From Nautilus pompilius (lineage: Eukaryota > Mollusca > Cephalopoda > Nautilida > Nautilidae), in NCBI GenBank assembly GCA_018389105.1, contig JACATO010000589.1:1848001-1912000 (forward strand): 64,000 nt of DNA, written 5' to 3'. The position numbers and the translations under genes are program-made. Position 1 is the stretch's first letter; each line of letters starts with the position of its first letter. This document shows, piece by piece, positions 23,201 through 34,249 of the stretch. The notes under the pieces are model-generated. The model had not been told where the DNA came from. It made no database searches and saw only the letters and a program-made list of their open reading frames with translations.

Positions 23201-26200
23201 TTAAATTTAGACGCTATAAATCGTTTAATTCTGCCGTCGGTGTCTCTCTTCCACTTCGGGTCCGAGTCACGTGTTCCGGTTGTCAAGAAAACGATTCTGA
23301 TCAACGCCTCTCAGCGGAACGAAAACTATGCTTTGCACTTAGTACGATCCTTACCAACCCCCCCCAGAGAATTTAGTGTTTTGGTATTTCTAGAGGTATA
23401 CACGAAAATGCTTATTTCTTTACTTACCTGATCTTCTTAAGAAGAAATTTCTTGGTTTCCTGATTCGCTGATTGTTTGGGATTCGTTCGTGGATCGCTTT
23501 TGCTATGTGTGTTCTGAATAAGGGGCTCCCCCCAATTGTAGGAAAGTCAAGTTTCGGAGCTTTGCGTCGTTCCCAGATCCATTTTAAACCTGAATCCTTT
23601 AAGTGAATATCTGATACCTTTCCTTTTCACAGTGTCCATTATCCGATATTTCCCGAATACGCTCTATTAAAGATTCAGCTACCGTTCCTTTAGATTCTCA
23701 CGTTCTATTTGACTGCTGAATAATTTACGTAAATGCGCGCTTGAGCAGAGAGGGAAGGAAAAGGGCCTCGAGCTGGTTTTCTAATTGCAAGCGATCATTT
23801 GGACTCCCGCGGTTTATCTTCGCATGAACCGAAATAATCTCGCCCACGCCACTTCCGCGCATCGACCGGAATCCGAGACATCTGCCTGTAAAGGAAAACA
23901 GAAATTAAAAGGTGTTGTTTATGGACGTTATTCACTTTGATCACCACGTCGCATCCAATGTGCTGAAAGATTCGTGCAGACTCGGAACGAGAGGCAACCG
24001 TGTTAAGGGTCTTTCTTCTGACATCATTTTCCTATTGGCCGAGTACAGCTCCTTGCAACCTTTCGCTATAAAATGGCAATCACTTTCAAGACTTTTTTTT
24101 TCCTTCTGCTCCCCCTCCCGCTCTTGTTAGCTTTCTAATGTTTCTCTTCCAATGAAACCAGCAAAAAAACTTTTAAAGGGCGACTTCCGAATGCCAGAAA
24201 CTTCACTGTTGGCCTGTTGAGTCGCATTGGAACTCCCACACTTCGGGGAATTATCAAAAGAAAACGGCAGGAATGCGAGGTATAAAGCCGGGTTTTCCGG
24301 TGACTTACAGAGTTGTGTCTCTCATGGGAAGAATAATTCTTCAACAGTTAAAAGCGCTGTCGCCCTTTTCGAGGCTGTCTATGGCGCTCGCGGGTTGATA
24401 GCCTGGCCTTACGCCGTAGATGAGCTGTGCGCTCCAAGTCTAAAGACCCTAAGCCCAGCCTGCCATCGTTCGTCACTGGCATTCAATTTTATCTTCTTTT
24501 GTTGTTGTTGTTGTTGTGTTTTTTTAAACACGGATTCCCACAAAAATCAGTATTCTGCGGATTTTCTGAAAATACTTCGTTACTTAACACTGATGTTACA
24601 TCGAACGCGTAGCCAAAATTAGTTCTCCAGACACATCTTCTGGCCCCGTAAATCAGCTGTTCGTCGTCTGACCCAAGGACCGGCCATGGCTGCGCGGCCA
24701 ACTAATTACATCAGACTTAACTTTCTCTCGCAGACTCTGCGAAACCAGTTTGCCATTCTGAACTGCCGACTTACCTTCTGTCGCCCGCGACGATAGCCGA
24801 CAATCACCTCGCTGATTGAATGTAATTAGTTTTATCGACCTATGCATATTTCCTGTAATATATTTACCACCACCCACATAAATATATTCAATGGGTTTTT
24901 ATTCTAGATAATTTCTAACTATAAATCTTAATTTTAAAAAATGAAGAAAGAAAAAAACCATTAATTCTTACATTTCCAAGTAGTTCTGCCATTGGCGACG
25001 GTAGAATACAACATAGCTATTGAATACCTACGTGTACCTGTCGGACTCCTATCACACGTGTCATTAATCTTCCAGCAATAATCTCTCTTATAATTTACGG
25101 ATATGCAGAAAAAAAAAAAATTAGTTTACCTCATCGTTTGAAGTCCGCTTAAGAATTGACTCCCCCGCACATATTTGGTTCCCTTTCGGTTCCTTGCCAT
25201 TGTTTTTCTTTTTTTTAAAATAAAAATAAAAATGTTTCTCAAAAAGCTCAGTCACGTGATCTGCAGCCCTGCTGACGAAGCATCTTTTGCGTCCGTTTTA
25301 ATATATGGAAACAAACCTAACCTGAGTGTGGAAAATGTAAGCAGCGAGGAAGTGGCCTGCAAAATCAGAGCTCCAGAATTAATAGGCATTTGGTAAAAAA
25401 TGTTAAAATAACCCATTTGAAAAGCACCAGACTGCGCTGATACGTGGACTTAAAAGTTCTTATTTCAATTCTATTGCATAAGAACACGAGCAAAATTATT
25501 ATCACAGATATGTTGATACACCCTTTTTTTTTTAAGTGTGCAGATGTCTTCTTCCTCTTCCTTATTTCCTCGCCGTTCGTTTGCTTGGATTACGCTTTTC
25601 CTCTCCAGGGGTCTTTGACCAGCCGCTTTAATCCCGTGTGGCCGACGGTCCCCGGTCTGTCGGTACACAGAAACAGCTTGGGCGTTACTAGTGTGGCGAC
25701 TTAAATCTCTGTCATAGAACCCACCGTTATGAAATCCTTAAATGTAAAGTTCCTACCAGAACTTCTATCTTTACCCGCGAAACGCCGATGGATTGGCCCA
25801 GGAGAGCCAGATGAAAGCATGCTATGGAAGGCTTTGCAAACCAAGTTTGTCGCCAAACCCTGACACTCAGGTACACGTTGGGCAGTACGCTACGCACAAG
25901 CTACCCGACACCCATGTTACAAATCTGTATGTAAATGTTTGAATGGGCCTGGGAGAACTAAAGGTGGAGAGAATTTGCTGATGTTGGTGTCGTTGATATG
26001 TCACATGTCTGCGGTTACAATACAATACCAAAATGAGGTAAAATTCATATTGGCTTCTAACATGACAAAATAATTCCATATTTTATTCTAACATAGATAA
26101 CTGTCAAGAAATGTGCAAGGTAACCTATAGAAAAAAAGGTGTTTTCTTTTTTTTTTCTCTGAGAACAGAAATAGTGCATAATCTCTGCTCTTCTTGTATT

Positions 26201-26213
26201 GCATTAGAATTAT

Positions 26214-26214
<1 letters not shown>

Positions 26215-26252
<38 letters not shown>

Positions 26253-26359
26253 GAGAGGAGAGAGCGAGGAGAGAGAGAGAGAGAGGAGAGAGAGAGAGCG
26301 AGAGAGAGAGAGAGAGATGAGAGATGGAGAGATGAGATGGAGAGATGGAGAGAGAGAGA

Positions 26360-26391
<32 letters not shown>

Positions 26392-26394
26392 AGC
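26215..26394. repeat. GA-rich imperfect microsatellite
   Basis: A 180-bp tract of GA dinucleotides with GAGATGGAGA and GAGCGAGA interruptions. The long frames it creates on both strands (Arg/Glu or Ser/Leu repeats) are artefacts of composition. Confidence 0.95.
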
Positions 26395-26519
26395 CCATAA
26401 TAGCTGTTTTGTTGGTGTACTCAAATAAAGTCATACAGAATTCTTAAAGCGTCTGTCCGGTTTTTATCTGTCGATAATTCTCATAATTCAGTACAGCGAT
26501 GTGAAAGCAATTGTTGCTT

Positions 26520-27179
26520 TAGTTATATATACATATATTTTACTTTTGCTATAACGAGGATCAGAAATAACGACCACCACTCCATCACTGACGCTGCTGA
26601 GGGGATTCCTCGAGAACGCGGCCCGACCAAATCCCTACTGATGTCGTCATAAAACTCTGGGACGTTTATCAGCAAAACGCTCAGGTCCGTCTTTGATTTA
26701 TCAGAGAAGCTAGCGTCGCGCCATTCCTCAAAGTTCAAATCCCAGCTCTCCCTTGCCGAGGCAGTATTGGCGGGCTTATGTCCACCTAATGGCGACTCGG
26801 GCCGAGGTTCTCGCCGTCCGGTTGCGGTTGCGAAGGCGCTGAGGATGGCGATTACGACGCCACACTCTCTAGTGGAGAAGCACCTAACTTTTTTTCGGTT
26901 TGCGGATGGTCACGGTTTTCCTCGCCTGCTGATGTAGACGGCTCGCTGAAGTTTAAGCATGGGAGAGGTTGGTGAGGGGTGTCACCATGGCGTTCACTGC
27001 CTTCCCATAACCCGATTCCCTTCGGGATTCACCAGTCGCGCCATCGCGGGCATCACGTGACCTCTCTGTTGGAGTTTGTCGGCCGCGTCCTTTCTGCTTA
27101 ACTGGAGCGAGGGGTGCTATCGCCGTACAAGAGTGAAAACAACAACAGCACGTTATTGTCACCTGACACGCGAAGCTGC
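26520..27179 (-). other. Possible 3' end of element A
   Basis: Moderately GC-rich sequence directly 3' (minus sense) of the element A reverse transcriptase. Open segments such as WDLNFEEWRDASF near 26740 show no motif I know. It could be element A's C-terminal and 3' untranslated region or unrelated intron DNA. No poly(A) or target-site duplication was identified. Confidence 0.3.
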
Positions 27180-28749
27180 ATCCAGGATGATCAGCTCATT
27201 GGCGGTTTGGGGACTGCAGGAAACACAGCGCGTTCTGCTCTATTAATGGGGATATGAAGCTGCCATTCGGTCTCTGCGCTGTCTAGGGTGAACAGCGTAG
27301 TCCCACACTTGCTTGAGTTTAGCGTCAGCTTTGCGTCGGAACTCCGACTGGCGACCTTGGTGACTTCCTCCTGCAGTTGTGCGGCGATTTATTCTTTGTC
27401 TCGTCCTCGGCGGGCAAGGGCGAGGTCGTCAGCGTAGGCGCTCACCATCGTTGACTCGTCGAACTGGTCGAGTAGGTCGTTGATGTAGAGGACGAAGAGG
27501 AGGGGAGAGAGGACTGATCCTTGCGGAAGTCCTTCCTTGAAGGGGCGGCACCTTCCCGTAACGCCGTTGAGTTGGACTCTGGCAGTTCGGTTGGTGAGCC
27601 AGGCCGAGGTCCACTGCAGGAAGCGCACTGGACACCCATCTGGAGCATCTTGTTAAGGAGGCCGGTTCTCCACACAGTATCATACACCTTGATGAAGTCA
27701 TCGAAGGTCGCGACCGTGCGTTCTCTGGCTTGAAACCCGTCACTTACATACTGCGACAGACGTAGGCATTGGTCGGTAGTGCATCGGCCCTTCCGGAAGC
27801 CAGCCTGCCAGGGGCTAAGGAGGTTGTGCTCTTCTAGCCACCAGGAGAGCCGATTCACGATGAGTCGCTCCAGCAACTTCCCGATGGTAGACGTCAGAAC
27901 AATTGGACGGTAGCTCGTTACTTCCTGGAGGTTTTTCCCTTTCTTCAAGAAGGGGACGATGGTTGCTGTCCTCCAGGCTTGTGGGCACCATTCATTCACC
28001 CAGCTGTAGTTCAGGACGCTAAGCAATAGAACTCCCGCGCAGTCCGGGAGATGCTTCAGTAGGTCGGGCGCCACCCCATCCGGTCCTTCTGCTTTCCCAG
28101 CCTTAGTCTTGATCGCTGCCGTCAGCTCTTGCAGGGAGAACTCTTGTTCGAGCTCCTGTCGAGGGGAGCCAAGTAGTCATCGAAAACCTCTTCGGAATTT
28201 TCGTGCAGTCCTCCTGCTCGACCGATCGCTCGTTCGCCCGCTGACAGAGGCGTACTCCTGTATGAAGGCGGTAGCTTTAGCCTTTTGCTAACATACTCCC
28301 GCCCTCGATACATCAGCGTTTTTCTGGCCAGTGCGGGGTTGAAGCCATTCAGGTTCTTCACCACCATCAAAGTCTTCTTGGCGTCTTTCTCTTTAGCCAC
28401 CTCTTCTAGATGGGCTCGCCAGACGGCCCATTTCGCTTCTTTGGTTTTATGTAACACTTCCCGCGTCTTCGCCACCCACGCCTGGCGACTTACCGCCATA
28501 TTCTGTCGAAGCCTATTCCGCTCTTTGATTAGGCTCTTGAGTTTGTCGTTCATCATCGGCGTATCATTCTTCCTGATTACTTTCATTGGCACGGCCCCGA
28601 GAGCTGCATCCTTCACGCAGTCAATGAATGTCTTGAGGTTGACGGACGGATCCATCGTCGGCTCAATCAGGGAGACGGTCTTTTTTAGGATGGTCTTTAA
28701 GAGTGTCCAGTTTGCCTTCTGAAAGTTCAGTCGTGTTCTTCGTCGTGTA
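27180..28749 (-). pseudogene. Element A linker and reverse transcriptase
   Basis: A basic linker (28122-28749) leads into the reverse transcriptase. Recognisable RT blocks are EGPDGVAPDLL (about 28080), YRPIVLTSTIGKLLERL (about 27900) and motif A (ATFDDFIKVYDTVW). After a frameshift near 27640 come motif B (GLPQGSVLSPLLFVLYIN) and motif C (YADD at 27425-27436). A TAA at 27389 interrupts the frame, but thumb-like sequence continues (KLTLNSSKCGTTLF) to about 27180. Catalytic Asp residues of motifs A and C are kept, so decay is by frameshift and stop only. No RNase H domain was found. Confidence 0.85.
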
Positions 28750-29105
28750 TGCTCCACCTTCAGTTGTTGGTCCCACCGAATGACGATGGGGAGGTGGTCC
28801 GAACTCATTTCATTCAGCGGTTCCCAACGGAAGCGGTCTGCGATGTCCATTCTGACGATGATGATATCAGGGGCACTAATACCTTGGCCCTGGTTGCAGC
28901 GGGCCATCCGAGTGGGTGTCCCATCGTTCAACGATATCCCCCCGTTCTCCTCCATCCACTGGTATAGTGCCTGGCCCCGCGTTCTTTCTCAGGCATACTC
29001 GTCCCAGGAAACGGTGGGCATTCAAATCTCCGCAGATCACCGTTGGTTCACCCTCGTGGAGTTGTGCCAGCCATTGTTGGTCGCCTTGTGCGTAGTTGCT
29101 GACGA
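28750..29105 (-). pseudogene. Element A endonuclease, C-terminal half
   Basis: Continues the domain interrupted by element B. After the duplicated site it reads IVSNYAQG, then VICGDLNAH (catalytic D-x-N near 29028) and, after a frameshift near 28955, the terminal SSDHLPIVI motif (Asp near 28799). These are the conserved blocks of APE-type endonucleases in the correct order and spacing. Confidence 0.85.
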
Positions 29106-29115
29106 TGATGTTGCT
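29106..29115. repeat. Target-site duplication, 3' side of element B
   Basis: TGATGTTGCT on the + strand, identical to 33858-33867. The bases next to it differ at the two ends, so the match is exactly 10 bp. It encodes Ser-Asn-Ile of element A on the minus strand. Confidence 0.9.
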
Positions 29116-29140
29116 CCTGCTGCTGTTGTTGTTGTTGTTA
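29116..29140 (-). repeat. Element B 3' tail, (AAC)n
   Basis: On the minus strand, five AAC units followed by AGCAGCAGG, directly before the target-site duplication. Simple-repeat tails in place of poly(A) are common in I-like and CR1-like non-LTR elements. Confidence 0.75.
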
Positions 29141-29240
29141 AGTTTATCGTGATTGGGACCCTGTGTTCGTTTCCTCTCCTGGGCCAGATACATCTGGAAG
29201 GTCACTGGCCGCTTTCCATTTCTCCCACAGGTTTAGAGTC

Positions 29241-29599
29241 TCAATTGGGTTTCGGGCTAGTGATTGTGGATGGTGTCCAAGTTCCTCCGGGAGACGATCT
29301 GTTCGGGCGCATTGAAGGATAGCATGCTCTACCGTTTCTTCTCCTATTCCACATTTCCTGCAGATGGAGTCCGCTGCTCTGCCAGTATTTTGTAGCCAGT
29401 ATTTGAGGTCCGGGTGGTGTCCACTGCGGAGACGGGGTCACCTGGTCCGTTCGAGACAGTTGGCTTTCTTCCTTTCGGTTGATCGTCTCACCCCTATCGC
29501 CGTAAACCTCCCTTAGTCTGGTATGTTGGATTGTTTGACTTCTGGTGGAGCGTCTTATCGTTGCCTTCGCCGACTTGTACTGCCAGTGCGTGGTGTTTT
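29241..29599 (-). pseudogene. Element B C-terminal tail
   Basis: Sequence after RNase H in the same frame as HCGVKGNELAD, ending with a stop at 29241-29243. A Cys/His-like end (LQEMWNRRR region) may be a degraded CCHC-type finger, but this is not clear. About 100 bp of 3' untranslated sequence separates it from the AAC tail. Confidence 0.5.
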
Positions 29600-30000
29600 G
29601 GTACCCTAGAGCGCCTCCTTTCGCCTGGATGTCAGCCAATTCATTCCCCTTAACCCCGCAATGGCTTGGGCACATTCTCGTTCATTTAGGTGGTGGAGCA
29701 ATTCTAACACCTCTTTCGCGTCTTCACTCTCTAAGGGGCACAACGGGTGGAGCCGTTGTACGTGTTTGAGCGCTGCCATACTGTCGGTCACCGTTCTGAC
29801 TTCCCTGCAGTCTCTCCTCTCTTTGATGATATGAAGTGCTCTCTTTATGGCCTTCAGCTCCGCCTGGAAGGAGGAACACCATTTTCCTGTTGGCAGTGTC
29901 TCCGTATGGTGGACTTGTGGGTCGCTTGGTGGGCCGGTGGTGACTACGATGCCTCCACTTCTGTCGTTGTTACCATCGGTTGCTGATCCGTCAGTGTAGA
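29600..30000 (-). pseudogene. Element B RNase H domain
   Basis: Type I RNase H blocks are present in order: VYTDGSA (29981-29998), SFQAELKAI (about 29860), VTDSMAAL (about 29785) and, after one frameshift near 29680, HCGVKGNELAD (about 29633-29663). All four catalytic acidic residues (D, E, D, D) and the final His are kept. The domain removes RNA from the RNA-DNA hybrid in elements that carry it. Confidence 0.9.
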
Positions 30001-30389
30001 CGGTCAGATCTTATGTTTCCCATACCATCTCTAGGCGAGCATAGGCTGTTGTTCTATCTATGTCTGGGTCTTCAGTCTTCATCCCCTCAATCTCAAACTT
30101 TGGTGAGCCGGTCTCCAATCATGGTGGAAGGTCTGGGAACGCCTCTGGTCGAGCCTCTCCGAAGATCGACGACCAGGTCCTTCTAGCTTTCTCTCTCAAA
30201 CAACGTTTCTTCTTCCTTTGTCTCACATCTGTGGTGGCTATCTGGTGGCACGGGTTACGCAGGTCCGTTCGGAGCGATTTTTCCATGGCGATGGTGCTCA
30301 GCTGCTCGGCACAGGTCGCTATCGGCGGCAAGTTGGCCTCAGCCAGAATAGCTTCGTTAGGCGTTGTGCGTAGCTGACCTGTGATGGCC

Positions 30390-32179
30390 CTACCGGCGTA
30401 GCGTTGGCAAGCCTCGAGTCTTCCAAAGTCGAGTCAGAGATCCAAGGCATCCAGGAGGACGCCGCATACTCATTATGGATCGACCTGCGGTGATGTAGGT
30501 CGTTCTGAGAGTGTTTCTGTCGTAGCCCCAGTCTGTTGATACCAGTTTCCGGAGGGCGCCCACTTGTCGTTTCACCTTATTGCCGATGATGGCCGCATAC
30601 TTCGCGAAGGTAAGCTGGCGGTCGTAGGTTACTCCGATGAATTTGGGGTTCTCGTTGAATCTGATCGGTGCGCCGGCCAGGTTAAGCAATGGTCTCCGTT
30701 TCGCTTCGTGCGTATTGGTGGTGAAGGAGCACTCTGACTTTTGCACCGACAGCGTTATCTTCCACCGATTGCTCCAGGCGGCTATTTCATCAAGAGCTCC
30801 TTGGACTGCTCTCTCGGCCTTTTCTCGATTCTTGTCTTGGGCCCATATAGCCACATCGTCAGCGAACATACTGATTTGGTTGTTCACAAGACGGTCTGGC
30901 AGGTCGTGTATGAAGAACAGGAAGAGGAGTAGGGACAAGACCGACCCTTGGGGGACTCCTTGTCTGAATGTCTTCTTTTGGCTTTTCTCCCCTTCGAAGG
31001 TTACCCAACTTATGCGGTTTGCGAGCCATGCCTGGATCCAGCGGACGTATTGCGTTGGAACTACTTTTTTCACCATTTTCAGGAGGAGAGCGTCACGCCA
31101 GACCCCACAGAATGCTCGAGAGTAACCGATGAGGGTCAGTATGGTTCGTTGCATTGGTTGTCGTTGGAAACCGTCGCTGATCGATTGCGAGAGCCGTAGT
31201 AGTTGGTCTTCCGTACTGCGTTACGGACGGAAGCCTGCCTGGGATTGCGCTAGCATGTGGTTTTCGCTGAGGTATCTCAGTCTGTTACACACCAGTCTTT
31301 CCATTACTCTCCCCACGAGGGAGGTTAGTGCAATCGGTCAATATATTTCCAGATTCTGCGGATTCTTCCCGGCCTTTGGAACTGGCCTTATATCAACCAT
31401 TCCCCAGGCTTGCGGAACCTCTCTATGTCGCCACGAGTGATTATAGAGGGTGGTGAGGACATTGGTTGCACGCGGGCCCAGGAGGTGGAGCAGCCGGGGG
31501 GTGGATATTGTCAGGGCCTGTCGCCTTGGATGGGTCCAGGTTTCTGATGGCTCCCTTGACTTCACTGCCTGTGAGTGGTTCTTCTTGACGAAGCATTGTG
31601 TTCAGGGTTTTCTTCAGACCTCTATCTTTCCTGTCCAGCTTCAGCTTACTCACTAGGTGGTATTGCCTAACGAATGCCTCGGTTTCCTGGCGGTTGCTGA
31701 CATAGTTTCTGTCTCCGTCTGAGAGGATTCTGGCAGGGTCCTCTGTCTTTGGTGAGGTGAGATTCCTAAGGATCCGCCACATTTCCCTGTTACCGTTGGC
31801 GGATAGGGCTTTCCGTTGCCAGATCTCTTTTTTGCGCTCCCTGATCATTTCTTTCACCAATTTGTCTTGCTCCTTGAACTTTGCAGAGTGGATGCCTTGA
31901 CTTCGTCTCGCCTCGTCTCGGTTGCGTTCCTCCCGGGCGATTTCTCGCGGTCTCCAGCACTCCTTTGTCATGCCTACTGCTTTCAGCCCCATGTGTTTAC
32001 GCGCCGCCTCTAGGATGATCTTGCAGAAGTGGGCACATTGGGGGCAGACACTGACTTTTGCTGGGTCTTGTTCCACTTTGCGAATTGCTCTTCTGTTTTG
32101 TTGGTGAAGCTTCGTACGTCGGCGTCTTTCCAGTTCCAGACAAGGCGTTTTTCCCCTTTGTTAACAGCAGATGGGAGTT
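30390..32179 (-). pseudogene. Element B linker and reverse transcriptase
   Basis: A basic linker (31500-32076, one frame off) leads to LDPSKATGPDNIHP, then EVPQAW and PVPKAGKNPQNLE. TGA and TAA codons follow where Arg is expected (31338 and about 31220). Later blocks are motif A, degraded to LIGYSRAFCGVW, motif B (GVPQGSVLS) and motif C (FADD at 30855-30866). The thumb follows (IAAWSNRWKITLSVQKSE, FIGVTYDRQLTF). Motif A normally has Asp where Gly stands here, so the polymerase would be dead even if the stops were repaired. Confidence 0.9.
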
Positions 32180-32825
32180 TGGTAGTGATGAAAATTGGTT
32201 TGTGATCAGAGGAGACCAAGAGCACTTGTCTGTCAAGGTTTCATGCACTATTGTTATGTCTGGTGACGAAAGGTGGCCCGTACCCGGGTCCTGTCGTGTT
32301 GGCGGTCCGCCATTTTCATCGACAGCTGCTTCACAAAATTGTTGTGCTCTGTTGTGTGGGCTGGCCTCTATCCCAGAGTGGGTCATGGTCGTTGAGATCC
32401 GCGCAGATGATCTCGTTGGGCGCAATGGTGACAGGGATATCCCCTTCGACGTACCTGAGGCGTTGGAGGTATGGTGAATTTTTGAGTGGAAGGTAGATAT
32501 TGGAGACTACCATACTTCGCTGGTCTGGCATTGGGATTTTGATTCTCTGGTGTTCTAATCCGGGCTCTCGCGGTAGGGACTCTTATGGAACGGAATAGGG
32601 GAGCGTTTTCTTCACGAAAGTTAGTAGTCCGCCTCCCCTCGCTTCTCCTTGACGTGTCTGGTCTTGTCTGATACCCACGTATGCACAGAGTTAAGGTAGT
32701 AGATCAGTTGGAAGCAGCTTCGTTTCTTGTATGCATGCTATGTCGACATCTCGGCTTTCAAGCAGGTCCTCTAGCAGTGATAGTTCTCGAAGTAGACCGT
32801 TCGCGTTCCACTGGAGAATTCTGAT
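32180..32825 (-). pseudogene. Element B APE-type endonuclease
   Basis: Blocks in order are IRILQWNANGL (start), DIACIQETK (catalytic Glu near 32726), VVSNIYLPL, IICADLNDHDPLW (D-x-N near 32399) and SSDHKPIFITT (Asp/His near 32207). The blocks lie in the same frame, separated by stops. This is the nickase that opens the target site in non-LTR transposition. Confidence 0.9.
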
Positions 32826-33293
32826 TTGCGGTCTTCTCCGTCCCATTCCCGAAGGGTCTATTACTGGTATGCTTTGTGGCGCTGTGGAAGGTGTACCTGG
32901 GGAGATTTTGCAGGCTTGGAAAGTCCAATCCTCCGTCTGCGACGCCTTCTGGGCTTGTAGACGTGTTGAGGTCGTACATTTAAAGTTGTAGTTTCCGTTG
33001 CAGTTTCTGTATTTCAATCGTCTAGCTCCTGTTTGTACCCTTTCTTTACATTCTGTGCATATTGCTCCAGTGAGGTCGTTTACTGTTGCATCTGTTTGTG
33101 GCTGTGCTGACTGTCTGGTTGTGTCTCTGCAGTTTCGACATTTCCAGTTGTCCTGGCGTAGTTCCCCCTCCCTCTTCGCGCAGGATTTATGGAAATTCTT
33201 CTCACATTCGCAACAGATCACAGGATTTCGAAGAACTCTTTTTCCAGCATTGCTTACATCTGCCCCTGTCATCTGAGTCTTCAGGTTGGTCAT
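32826..33293 (-). pseudogene. Element B PHD-like zinc finger region
   Basis: In the frame starting at 33293, residues 27-55 give CCEC, NFHKSC and WKCRNC, the C-x2-C / H-x2-C / W-x-C-x2-C layout of a PHD finger's second half. A second Cys-rich block follows (ICTECKERV, YRNCNG). The endonuclease begins near residue 157. Element A has an equivalent finger in the same place. Confidence 0.7.
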
Positions 33294-33338
33294 TTGGCAT
33301 TCCGGGGCGGCAACATGCCCATGCTTTCGTCCCAGCTT

Positions 33339-33779
33339 TCACTGTTTCTCTTTCGCCGCGGGTAAGTCTCGTGCATGTGCGAGGTGTCTCGGGGCAGATC
33401 GCTTGGCATGTCTTTGTCTGAACTGTCCGTTGCACTGCGTGCAGGTCAATCTTTCGGCGTCCATCACAGGCCGGCATTTCGGGAAAGTGAAGGCGCCGTC
33501 TTTCTTGTGTTTCTCTATCTCTGATCTGGTAATTCCACCGCTCTTCTGATGGTGTCGGATTCTGCAGGTACTGCACTCGAGGCCTCTGGTGTTCACCGGT
33601 TTTTCGCAGTCACCGCAAAGTTCTTTTGGTCCTGGGTTCGTCTCCACGTCTCCTGCCCTCCATAGTAAGATTCGGAGGGTGAGGGCATTGATCCTCCGGT
33701 CTTTGAATGCCCATATCAGCGATCGTCCGAGGTGCAGAGCCGGATCACCTCGGTTGGCCGAAAAAACCAAGCATTGCAT
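33339..33779 (-). pseudogene. Element B ORF N-terminus with 2A-like motif and Cys clusters
   Basis: A 146-residue frame starting 78 bp inside the element's 5' end. Residues 32-51 read ALTLRILLWRAGDVETNPGP, again a hydrophobic stretch plus D-V-E-x-N-P-G-P. Cys pairs follow directly: LCGDC, ECSTC and TCTQC. The frame ends at a TGA (33339-33341), but the same frame reopens and carries the downstream domains, so the stop is probably a decay mutation. By analogy with other elements the N-terminal product would be released by ribosome skipping. Activity is not shown. Confidence 0.8.
33627..33650 (-). other. 2A-like ribosome-skipping motif, element B
   Basis: Encodes DVETNPGP after LRILLWRAG, matching the 2A consensus at every fixed position. 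It lies about 50 residues from the predicted start. Confidence 0.85.
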
Positions 33780-33857
33780 GTTGTTGGTTGAGAAACTCTT
33801 CGTTGTTCCGGAGGACGTACGCCCAACACCGCGGAAAGGTGGTTCTCTTGTTGCGAC

Positions 33858-33867
33858 TGATGTTGCT
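33858..33867. repeat. Target-site duplication, 5' side of element B
   Basis: TGATGTTGCT on the + strand, identical to 29106-29115. The element A reading frame enters it as ARRSN and resumes after the other copy as IVSNY. Confidence 0.9.
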
Positions 33868-34172
33868 GCGTCGGGCGATGGGGATTATCACCTGTTGGAG
33901 CTCCAGGGCATTGTGCAGCACAGGTGGCTTCTCCGAGTAAGGGATCCCTTGGCGCACGTAAGTCATGAGGCCTCCTCCCCGGTGTACTTCCGCTCCACTG
34001 CCCGGTCTGTGTCGTCTCAGGCTATCATAGTCTCGGAGTCTGGGTGTGGGATCCCTCTACCCAACGTAGTCTCTTGGAACACGATCGGATCCGCTTCCAT
34101 GTCATCAGCGAGTTTCTGCGGCTCATCCATCTTCGTTTCCAGGCAGTCGCAGTTCCACTGGAGTATAGTTAG
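33868..34172 (-). pseudogene. Element A endonuclease, N-terminal half
   Basis: APE-type endonuclease start LTILQWNCDCL, with the catalytic Glu in VFQETTLG (codon near 34073). After a frameshift near 34015 the domain continues as GGGLMTYVRQGIPY and then IPIARRSN, a typical strand before the YxPP segment. It ends exactly at the duplicated target site where element B begins. The frame of IPIARRSN resumes at 29105 on the other side of B. Confidence 0.85.
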
Positions 34173-34249
34173 TTGCCGCCTCATCAGGGTTAGCCAGGTG
34201 GTTTTACGATCATGGTCTGTCGGGGTTGAGGCTGGTGCAGGAGTAGAAG

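Larger units (their letters stand above)
29116..33857 (-). mobile_element. Non-LTR retrotransposon B, nested in element A
   Basis: A 4742-bp element on the minus strand, inserted in element A's endonuclease region. It is flanked by an exact 10-bp duplication (TGATGTTGCT on the + strand at 29106-29115 and 33858-33867). The order is a short 5' leader (33780-33857), a 2A-like motif, zinc-finger/PHD-like segments, an APE-type endonuclease, a reverse transcriptase and RNase H. It ends in a short 3' tail of AAC repeats plus AGC units (29116-29140). Most conserved blocks share one frame, broken by several stops and a few indels, so it is recognisable but inactive. The RNase H domain points to the I/Ingi-like side of non-LTR elements, but clade assignment needs a tree. 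Confidence 0.9.

Noticed and set aside
26125-26434. Arg/Glu- and Ser/Leu-repeat frames
   Set aside because: They derive from the GA microsatellite at 26215-26394.
28285-32496. Plus-strand frames across the retrotransposons
   Set aside because: They are antisense shadows of the minus-strand endonuclease, RT and RNase H frames.
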